A DNA stretch of 5,223 nucleotides from an uncultured Bacteroidales bacterium (GTDB lineage Bacteria > Bacteroidota > Bacteroidia > Bacteroidales > WCHB1-69), in NCBI GenBank assembly GCA_900321845.1, contig ONXT01000138.1, forward strand, positions 1 to 5,223, read 5' to 3'. Position 1 is the stretch's first letter; each line of letters opens with the position of its first letter. Of the stretch, positions 1 through 5,025 are shown piece after piece. The notes under the pieces are model-generated. The model did not search any database. It saw only the letters and a list, made by a program, of their open reading frames with translations, and had not been told where the DNA came from. A program made the position numbers and the translations under genes.

Positions 1-1146
1 AACTATTTGGGTAAACCCGAAAAAACGCAGGAGGTGGTGCGCAAAATCATGACGGAACTCTACACCTCCCGCGCCGATGGACTTTGCGGCAACGAGGACT
101 GCGGCCAGATGTCGGCATGGTACGTGCTGAGCGCGATGGGCTTCTATCCCGTCTGCCCAGGTAGCAACCAGTATATCATCGGCTATCCAATGTTTGATGA
201 GGTGAAAATGCATCTTGAAAATGGTAATGTGTTTATAATCAAGAAAATACAAAACGGAAATTATATACAATCAGCAACGTTGGACGGCCAGCCGCTGACC
301 CAATCGTATCTGACTTACGAGCAGATTGCCGAAGGAGGCGAGCTGGTTTTCAGAATGGGAGACCAGCCGAGCGAGACGTGGGGTAAAGGCACTGGCAATG
401 AACCGGTTACGGAAGAATTCCCGAATATGATGCCGGTACCCTATTTCTCCACTTGTGGGAAGACCTTCCCCGGCAGCCAATCGATTTCCATTTCCCTGCC
501 GAAGCAGGTGGCGGCGGGCGCGACCATCTACTACACTTTGGACGGTTCCGAGCCGACGGCTGAGAAAGGGAAACGCTATACCTCGCCTATTCTCGTTTCC
601 AGCGATGTCACCCTCAAGGCAGTTGCCGTCCATCCCACTTTGGGAACGAGCAAAGTGGCTGAAGCCAAATACATTATCTATCAACAAAATAAAACCATAA
701 CCTATATTACTCGTCCGCAGCCCCAGTATTTCGAAAGTGGTGAAAACGGCTTGATCGACAATCTGCGTGCCGGTGCCGACTTTCACTTGGGCGGCTGGCA
801 GGGTTTTATCCGCGATGCCGTGGTTGTGCTTGATTTGGGCTCAAAGCAGACTGTGAAAGAGGTGGGAGCAAGTTGTCTGTACGATCAACTTTCTTGGATT
901 CTCTTTCCTCGTGCGTTGGATGTCACCGTTTCTGACGACGGCGAGAATTACCGCCCGTTCGGCAGCCTTAATGTCCCCGATGTAGGGCAGATGAAACGTG
1001 CGCAAAGCAAGGATTTCGTCGTCAAAGGAGATGATGCCGCCCGTTATGTGAAAATCAAGGTGGTCAATTACGGTACTTTGCCCGCTTGGCACAAGAGTCC
1101 GGGCGACAAGGCTTGGCTGTTCGTGGACGAGGTATGGGCGAAATGA
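1..1146 (+). CDS. GH92 family alpha-mannosidase, C-terminal part, with chitobiase-C-like and F5/8 C (discoidin) domains; 5' end off window
   Basis: The reading frame is open from base 1, so 381 C-terminal residues are visible and the start is missing. Fragment residues 30-42 (nt 88-126) read GNEDCGQMSAWYV, a signature of GH92, a family of calcium-dependent exo-acting alpha-mannosidases usually exported to the Bacteroidetes envelope. The acidic pair E32-D33 falls where GH92 active-site acids lie; the catalytic-acid region is upstream and unseen. The GH92 part ends near residue 125. Residues about 145-226 resemble the chitobiase/hexosaminidase C-terminal module, with YYTLDGSEPT at 177-186. Residues about 249-381 look like an F5/8 type C carbohydrate-binding domain, ending GDKAWLFVDEVWAK. 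Roughly nt 195-280 is visibly more AT-rich than the rest, still in frame. Substrate linkage (for example alpha-1,2 or alpha-1,3) and export signal cannot be judged. Its stop is 3 bp from that of the convergent protease gene. Family call is strong; specificity is unknown. Confidence 0.94.
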   Translation, partial: NYLGKPEKTQEVVRKIMTELYTSRADGLCGNEDCGQMSAWYVLSAMGFYPVCPGSNQYIIGYPMFDEVKMHLENGNVFIIKKIQNGNYIQSATLDGQPLTQSYLTYEQIAEGGELVFRMGDQPSETWGKGTGNEPVTEEFPNMMPVPYFSTCGKTFPGSQSISISLPKQVAAGATIYYTLDGSEPTAEKGKRYTSPILVSSDVTLKAVAVHPTLGTSKVAEAKYIIYQQNKTITYITRPQPQYFESGENGLIDNLRAGADFHLGGWQGFIRDAVVVLDLGSKQTVKEVGASCLYDQLSWILFPRALDVTVSDDGENYRPFGSLNVPDVGQMKRAQSKDFVVKGDDAARYVKIKVVNYGTLPAWHKSPGDKAWLFVDEVWAK

Positions 1147-1149
1147 CGC

Positions 1150-2199
1150 TCATTCTTTGAATAGCGCTCTATTGCTGTTCCCCTTTCTCAGGTAGGTCAT
1201 TAACATAATTACGCCGAAAAGTCCGATGAGGATGGCCATGATGATGCCGATTCCTCCCAGTGTGCTGGTGAAAGTGTCGTAAAGTCCGTGCAGCACAGCT
1301 GGAATGGACAGTGCCAGAAAGTAGAGCGACAGGCGGTATTTGGGGTATAGTTTTGCGAAAGCGATGAAATAGCCCGCGATGCCGCACCATGTGGCGTGCA
1401 GGAACGGTAAACTGGTCAGTCGCGCGATGTTGGAAAAGAAACTCTCTCCGTACTCCATCTCTGCGTTTACGCCCAATTGATACTCAACACCTTCAAAAAC
1501 GCCAAAGGCGATACCCGAAATCAGTCCGTAGAAAACCAGGGTTTGTGGGAAAAGGGGCTGCCGTGCCCGCGAGGAGATGATGTACAGCGGAATGGACTTC
1601 ACCAATTCCTCCGTCACCCCGACACCAAGTACGAAAAAGATCATTCTGAGAATAAAACTGTTGGAATTTCCCAAAAAGTAGGCTACATTCAAATAGTTGA
1701 GTGTCAAGCCGAAAACGACGAACACGCAGGCTTGTGTGAGGAAAAAGATGGTGAGCGTGGTTTTGATGCGAACTTGCGAGGTCTTGAAGAATGTGTAGAA
1801 AAACATCCCCCAGATGGCAGCGAAGTAGAGCGAGATGGCGTAAAACATTAGTGGTCCGGTGCCGAGAACGGTGCCTAATGCCAAGGGGAGAAGACCGACC
1901 AGCGCCAGAATGAGCAGTTTCGTGTCGGAGGACCATTCCCGTTGTCGCAGTGTCTCGAACGGAAAAGCCATCTTCCGTCCGATGCGCCCCAGCTGGCTGA
2001 AGAGGTTCCCTTCGTGCGCAATGCGCGTGCGTAGGCCCGCTTTTTTGAGGTAGTATCTTACCGTTTTCGGTTTGTCGGCGTCCGCTTCGGTGTAGGCGAT
2101 GTCGAATTTGAGAAACGTGCCGTGATTGACATAGCGTTGCACGTCCTCGATGGCGTATGGACCGTATGTCTGGTTATTGCGGATGATGGTGATGTTCAT
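1150..2199 (-). CDS. GYF_2-like domain fused to PrsW-family intramembrane metalloprotease
   Basis: This 349-aa protein has two parts. Residues 1-60 are soluble and resemble a GYF_2 domain (TYGPYAIEDVQRYV at 11-24). From about residue 94 the protein is very hydrophobic, with roughly eight predicted membrane segments. The three PrsW-family motifs are present: EExxK as E197-E198-L-V-K201, FxxxE as F232 to E236, and HxxxD as H304 to D308; H268 is another candidate ligand. These residues are thought to form the metal-dependent active site in the inner membrane. Bacillus PrsW cleaves an anti-sigma factor; the substrate here is unknown and no sigma or anti-sigma gene is adjacent. I chose ATG 2199 because the frame upstream to 2451 would run through the promoter palindrome and into the divergent transporter gene, and because GYF_2 homology begins at this Met. 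A -7 element lies about 25 bp upstream. Family call is firm; biological role is not. Confidence 0.9.
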   Translation of the reverse strand: MNITIIRNNQTYGPYAIEDVQRYVNHGTFLKFDIAYTEADADKPKTVRYYLKKAGLRTRIAHEGNLFSQLGRIGRKMAFPFETLRQREWSSDTKLLILALVGLLPLALGTVLGTGPLMFYAISLYFAAIWGMFFYTFFKTSQVRIKTTLTIFFLTQACVFVVFGLTLNYLNVAYFLGNSNSFILRMIFFVLGVGVTEELVKSIPLYIISSRARQPLFPQTLVFYGLISGIAFGVFEGVEYQLGVNAEMEYGESFFSNIARLTSLPFLHATWCGIAGYFIAFAKLYPKYRLSLYFLALSIPAVLHGLYDTFTSTLGGIGIIMAILIGLFGVIMLMTYLRKGNSNRALFKE

Positions 2200-2224
2200 G
2201 GTTCCTGGTGTCTCATTTGGGCTG

Positions 2225-2232
2225 CAAAAGTA
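2225..2232 (-). promoter_or_regulatory. Bacteroidetes-type -7 element (TACTTTTG) for the PrsW-family gene
   Basis: Read on the minus strand, this is TACTTTTG, an exact match to the Bacteroidetes primary-sigma -7 consensus TAnnTTTG. It ends 25 bp before the ATG at 2199, which predicts a leader of about 20 nt. No clean -33 TTTG is seen at the usual spacing; the expected position falls in a T-rich part of the opposite repeat arm. Start site and strength are inferred. Confidence 0.72.
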
Positions 2233-2257
2233 CGGATTTTTTTTACTTGAAAATCCG

Positions 2258-2265
2258 TACTTTTG
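2258..2265 (+). promoter_or_regulatory. Bacteroidetes-type -7 element (TACTTTTG) for the transporter gene
   Basis: TACTTTTG matches the Bacteroidetes -7 consensus exactly and ends 18 bp before the transporter ATG at 2284. Transcription is expected to begin around 2271-2273, giving a leader of roughly 12 nt with no Shine-Dalgarno sequence. Only 25 bp separate this element from the mirror-image one on the minus strand. The -33 region of each promoter therefore lies in or next to the other's -7 arm, and two polymerases are unlikely to fit at once (inference). Confidence 0.75.
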
Positions 2266-2283
2266 CAGCCTGAAATTCTTGCT

Positions 2284-3216
2284 ATGCTCATCGGTGAACT
2301 TATAGCCCTTTTTGTAGCGATTCTCTGGACGGCCTGCGCACTCGGCAGTGAGGCAGGGAGCAAGCGTATCGGTGTGCCGATGTACAATGTTTGGATTCAG
2401 CTCTTTTCGTTGTGTGTGGGGCTTGTCATCTGCTGGGGCACTTCGGGACATTTTTTGCCACCGTATGCCGACCGCGCTACTTGGCTCTATATGCTGTTAA
2501 GCGGCGTAGTGGGTTTCTTCATCGGCGACTACTGTCTCTACAAGTGTTACTCGTTGATAGGCAGCCGTTTCGGCCAGTTATTTATGACATTGGCTCCGAT
2601 GTTCAGCGCGTTTGCGGCGTGGGTGATGCTGGGACAGACGCTCTCGTGGTGCAGTCTGCTGGCGATGGGGGTGACCCTCGGTGGTATCGCGCTTTCCGTC
2701 GTGGGTAGGGGAGCCGACCGTAAACTCTCTTTCCAACTTCCTTTGAAAGGAATCCTCTTGGGCATCGTGGCTGGTATTTGTCAAGGTGTAGGACTGGTAA
2801 TCAGTAAGTTGGGAATGGATAGTTATCAGGCTGTCGTGCCGGTTGACGTATGGTCGAAAATGGCAAATTTCGTCCCGTTTTATTCCAATATGATTCGCTG
2901 TATTGCGGGCCTCACCTGCTTTCTGCTTCTGCTTACTTTCACTGGAAGATTGAAAACACTCCACGGAAGTTTGCGTGATAAGAAGGGTGTGCTCGGTTTG
3001 GCAGTTGCGGTGATCTGCGGTCCCGGCATCGGGGTGGGCTTCTCGTTGCTGGCAGTGCAGTACACCTCCGCCGGCATCGCCTCCACGCTGATGGCCCTCA
3101 CGCCCGTGCTCATCCTGCTCCCCAGCCATCTCATTTTTAAGGAAAAAATATCCAAGCAAAGCATCATCGGCGCGTGCATCTCTGTGATTGGCGTGTCAAT
3201 GTTTTTCTTACTGTAG
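2284..3216 (+). CDS. DMT superfamily (EamA-type) transporter
   Basis: The product is 310 aa and almost entirely hydrophobic, with about ten predicted membrane helices arranged as two five-helix repeats, the classic EamA duplication. The second half starts near residue 153 (LKGILLGIVAGICQGVGLV). The C-terminal repeat contains the family-like stretch TSAGIASTLMALTPVLILLP followed by a short charged loop, FKEKISKQ, and a last helix ending at the C-terminus. Such proteins sit in the inner membrane and export or import small metabolites; nothing in the sequence identifies the substrate. I chose ATG 2284 over the in-frame TTG at 2263 because that TTG lies inside the -7 promoter element and would precede the predicted transcript start. 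The phosphatase gene begins 38 bp downstream on the same strand with no visible terminator between, so co-transcription is likely. Confidence 0.9.
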   Translation: MLIGELIALFVAILWTACALGSEAGSKRIGVPMYNVWIQLFSLCVGLVICWGTSGHFLPPYADRATWLYMLLSGVVGFFIGDYCLYKCYSLIGSRFGQLFMTLAPMFSAFAAWVMLGQTLSWCSLLAMGVTLGGIALSVVGRGADRKLSFQLPLKGILLGIVAGICQGVGLVISKLGMDSYQAVVPVDVWSKMANFVPFYSNMIRCIAGLTCFLLLLTFTGRLKTLHGSLRDKKGVLGLAVAVICGPGIGVGFSLLAVQYTSAGIASTLMALTPVLILLPSHLIFKEKISKQSIIGACISVIGVSMFFLL

Positions 3217-3254
3217 ATTTACAATCGATACAACAAACCAACGATTCAACATAT

Positions 3255-3740
3255 ATGAAACAACAACGCCTACTTTTCGTCTGTCTCGGCAATATCTGCC
3301 GTTCTCCTGCCGCGGAAGAGATCATGCGGCAAATCATTCTCAAGAACCCGCAGCTGATGGACCACTTCGAAGTGGATTCTGCAGGTATCGGTCCGTGGCA
3401 CGAAGGCCAGCTGCCTGATTCCCGAATGCGCTATCATGGGAAACTTCACGGTTACGACTTTCACCATATCGCCCGCCAGATCAAAGCCAATGACTTCGAT
3501 AGGTTCGACCTCGTCTTTGGGATGGACAGCGGTAATATGTCGGATTTGAAGGGACTCGCTCGTGATGATCGTGCCCTGTCCAAAATCCGCTGTCTCGCTG
3601 ATTATATGACGCAACATCCTGATTACAAAATAATTCCAGATCCATATTACGGAGATGACGAGGATTTTGAACTTGCCATCGCCCTCATTGAGGATGCCTG
3701 TGCTGGCTTGGCAAATGCATTGAAATTGCAGATGAAATAA
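3255..3740 (+). CDS. Low-molecular-weight protein tyrosine phosphatase
   Basis: The product is 161 aa, the normal size for this cytoplasmic phosphatase family. The P-loop is near the N-terminus: C10-LGNIC-R16-S17-P18, which fits C(x)5R(S/T) with C10 as nucleophile. The general acid is in the DPYYGD motif near the C-terminus (D129-P130-Y131). DSAGIGPWHEGQLPD, ahead of the family's ARQ element, also fits. The ATG at 3255 places the P-loop at its standard distance from the N-terminus; the open frame extends upstream to 3174, but that would overlap the end of the transporter gene. Family members dephosphorylate protein tyrosines, often bacterial tyrosine kinases of polysaccharide synthesis, but no such kinase or capsule gene is in view. 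Some members act on arsenate or phospho-arginine instead; the DPYY motif favours the tyrosine phosphatase reading. It probably shares the transporter transcript. Confidence 0.94.
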   Translation: MKQQRLLFVCLGNICRSPAAEEIMRQIILKNPQLMDHFEVDSAGIGPWHEGQLPDSRMRYHGKLHGYDFHHIARQIKANDFDRFDLVFGMDSGNMSDLKGLARDDRALSKIRCLADYMTQHPDYKIIPDPYYGDDEDFELAIALIEDACAGLANALKLQMK

Positions 3741-3804
3741 TGCGTGCGTACATTCATGGTTTTTGTTGAGGCCAATCTACGACCATCTATGATGGAATAA
3801 TTTG

Positions 3805-3812
3805 TAATTTTG
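3805..3812 (+). promoter_or_regulatory. Bacteroidetes-type -7 element (TAATTTTG) for the AbiEi-like gene
   Basis: TAATTTTG fits the -7 consensus TAnnTTTG and lies in the 82-bp gap after the phosphatase gene. It ends only 10 bp before the first ATG of the AbiEi-like gene, so the transcript would have a leader of just a few nucleotides. No convincing -33 TTTG is seen about 20 bp upstream. A short inverted repeat, CCATC-TAT-GATGG (3783-3795), sits where a repressor could bind, but it is too short to claim as an operator. Confidence 0.6.
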
Positions 3813-3822
3813 CACTTTCAAA

Positions 3823-4458
3823 ATGATGATGACCTTTGCACTTTTCCGGGATGTTTTCGGTTCGGCGGGCTGCGTTTCCCGTGCGGAGATTCTTGCGCGA
3901 TTTCCGCAATTCGACAAGAACAACTTCACGCGCTGGTGTCAAAAAGGGTATCTCGTAAAGCTGCGTAATGGCTATTACGCGTTTCCCGAGTATCTGCAAC
4001 TTCCTGATTTCAAGTACGTTGTCGCTAATAAAATCTATGCGGACTCGTATGTGAGCCTGCATTCCGCCCTCATCTTCCACCATTACATTTCCGAGCAGTT
4101 GAATGCGCAAATCAGCAGTGTCACCTCGTTAAAAACGTATGACTGCCGTAACTTTTTCGGGAAGTTCAATTATAGGACGCTGCGGTCTGATTTGCTTTTC
4201 GGCTTTGAGGTGCACTCTGCGGGACCATTCACTTTCCGTATCGCATCGCCGGAAAAAGCCCTGACCGACTTGTTTTATTTGTTTCCCGCCTATTACGATT
4301 CGGAGCTTAGCATACGCAATTTTGCCATCGAAGTGGAGCGGCTTTTTGAAAATTTCAATGTTGAGCGTCTGTATGAATGTGTGCAGAAGTTTGATAATCA
4401 AGCACTTGAAAGAAGGATATCGATTTTTTTGCGGATGTACGGACTGGAGGCTTTATAA
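3823..4458 (+). CDS. AbiEi-type antitoxin-like winged-helix protein, without a toxin partner in the window
   Basis: The product is 211 aa. Residues about 18-55 form a likely winged helix-turn-helix (RAEILARFPQFDKNNFTRW, then a basic wing KLRNGYYAF). The following region carries family-like motifs: YVSLHSALIFHHYI at 76-89 and ASPEKALTDLFYL at 141-153. This matches the AbiEi family of type IV toxin-antitoxin systems, in which AbiEi represses its own promoter and counteracts the nucleotidyltransferase toxin AbiEii. The toxin gene normally follows directly, often overlapping; here the next gene is lptC-like on the opposite strand, so the protein is a solitary homologue. It may be a stand-alone regulator. 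Three consecutive ATG codons (3823, 3826, 3829) make the exact start uncertain by two residues. The last six bases overlap the lptC-like gene through TTATAA, which serves as stop on both strands. Confidence 0.8.
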   Translation: MMMTFALFRDVFGSAGCVSRAEILARFPQFDKNNFTRWCQKGYLVKLRNGYYAFPEYLQLPDFKYVVANKIYADSYVSLHSALIFHHYISEQLNAQISSVTSLKTYDCRNFFGKFNYRTLRSDLLFGFEVHSAGPFTFRIASPEKALTDLFYLFPAYYDSELSIRNFAIEVERLFENFNVERLYECVQKFDNQALERRISIFLRMYGLEAL

Positions 4459-5025
4459 CTCGTCCGCAACCACCTGTCCGCGCGGATTCCGGACGGTATA
4501 TTTGGCAAAACGCTCGTCGGCATCGAATCCGTCACCGATGTTCACGGTGCCATCGGCGCGAATCTGGATGACACGCACATTGGAGTAGATGCGTTTGTTT
4601 CGTTTGTCCCAGGTGATTTTTTTCGTTTTGAGTGTGTCGCCCTGTTTGAGGTTGGTAATCACCACGTTACGGCGGGCTTCCATCCGCATGTTGCGTTCCT
4701 CGTTGATGGCATAGTCGGCGGTGAGGCGCGCTTCGGGCGTTCCGTCGTTGTCGTACGAGATGATTTCGATTCCTTCCGGACAGTCCATATAGGGATTGTC
4801 GCCGCCGTACTTGTTGAGCAGAGGGGTATGAATCTCAAAGCTCAGTTTGCCGGCTTCACTTAGGTTGAGGTCGAGATTGGTGGCCGACTCGTCGGGGATT
4901 TTCCCGTTATACCTCATCAGTTCGTTCTGGTTGAACTTGTCGTCTTTGCAAGCAATAAAAAGCACCCCCAGCAGGAGAATGCAGAGGGTGCCTTTGATAT
5001 TTCGTTGTGAATTAAGCCGGTACAT
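4453..5025 (-). CDS. lptC: LptC-like lipoprotein, LPS export component
   Basis: The product is 190 aa. Residues 1-25 are a lipoprotein signal peptide: basic start (RLNSQRNIK), hydrophobic core, and a cleavage site LFIA-C26 that departs from the usual lipobox at -3 (Phe). The rest is soluble and beta-rich, with the LptC pattern of short repeated strands (ADYAINEERNMRMEARRNVV, then LKTKKITWDKRNKRIYSNV), consistent with a beta-jellyroll. In Gram-negative bacteria LptC passes lipopolysaccharide from the LptBFG transporter in the inner membrane towards LptA; Bacteroidetes members are commonly predicted lipoproteins. The mature end reads C-K-D-D-K, resembling the Bacteroidetes lipoprotein surface-export signal, which is unexpected for a periplasmic part. 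The ATG overlaps the stop codon of the upstream TPR gene in a TAATG junction, so translation is likely coupled. Its 3' end converges on the AbiEi-like gene. Confidence 0.85.
   Translation of the reverse strand: MYRLNSQRNIKGTLCILLLGVLFIACKDDKFNQNELMRYNGKIPDESATNLDLNLSEAGKLSFEIHTPLLNKYGGDNPYMDCPEGIEIISYDNDGTPEARLTADYAINEERNMRMEARRNVVITNLKQGDTLKTKKITWDKRNKRIYSNVRVIQIRADGTVNIGDGFDADERFAKYTVRNPRGQVVADEL

Larger units (their letters stand above)
2220..2270. repeat. Perfect 21-bp inverted repeat spanning the divergent promoters
   Basis: The left arm (2220-2240, beginning GGCTGCAAAAGTACGG) is the exact reverse complement of the right arm (2250-2270, ending CCGTACTTTTGCAGCC). The two are separated by a 9-nt T-rich spacer (2241-2249). 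Each arm contains an outward-firing TACTTTTG, so the two divergent core promoters are identical for 21 bp. The flanking bases 2219 and 2271 do not pair, so the symmetry stops sharply. It could be an operator for a dimeric regulator, a cruciform-prone site, or simply two strong promoters that have converged on the same sequence. Since transcription should start at the outer edges, it is unlikely to act as an RNA hairpin in either transcript. Confidence 0.95.

Noticed and set aside
271..786. 171-aa minus-strand open frame inside the mannosidase gene
   Set aside because: The opposite frame has clear domain homology; this one has no recognisable motif and looks like a codon-bias shadow.
1160..1173. 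AATAG-CGCT-CTATT hairpin as a terminator between the convergent genes
   Set aside because: The stem is only 5 bp, AT-rich and inside the protease coding region, with no adjacent U-run.
1477..1936. Open frames of 124 aa (+) and 147 aa (-) inside the PrsW-family gene
   Set aside because: Both overlap the membrane-protease frame, which carries all three family motifs; neither shadow has recognisable content or a promoter.
2220..2270. Invertible promoter (phase-variation switch)
   Set aside because: Inversion between these repeats would flip only the 9-nt spacer, leaving both outward promoters in place, so it would not switch expression; no recombinase gene is nearby.
2263..2283. TTG start for the transporter at 2263
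   Set aside because: The TTG is part of the -7 promoter element and precedes the expected transcript start; ATG 2284 gives a normal transporter N-terminus.
2200..2451. N-terminal extension of the PrsW-family protein to an ATG at 2451 (84 extra residues)
   Set aside because: It would read through the divergent promoter palindrome and into the coding region of the transporter on the other strand, and the predicted transcript starts downstream of it. The GYF_2-like homology begins at the ATG at 2199.
2578..3159. 193-aa minus-strand open frame inside the transporter gene
   Set aside because: Low-complexity, polar His/Gln-rich translation typical of the antisense of a hydrophobic protein; no start signals or homology recognised.
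3174..3254. Upstream extension of the phosphatase to ATG 3174
   Set aside because: It would overlap the end of the transporter gene and add 27 residues ahead of a P-loop that normally lies about 10 residues from the N-terminus.
3783..3795. CCATC-TAT-GATGG inverted repeat as an AbiEi autoregulatory operator
   Set aside because: Five base pairs is within chance expectation, and AbiEi operators known from other systems are longer; kept only as a region to test.
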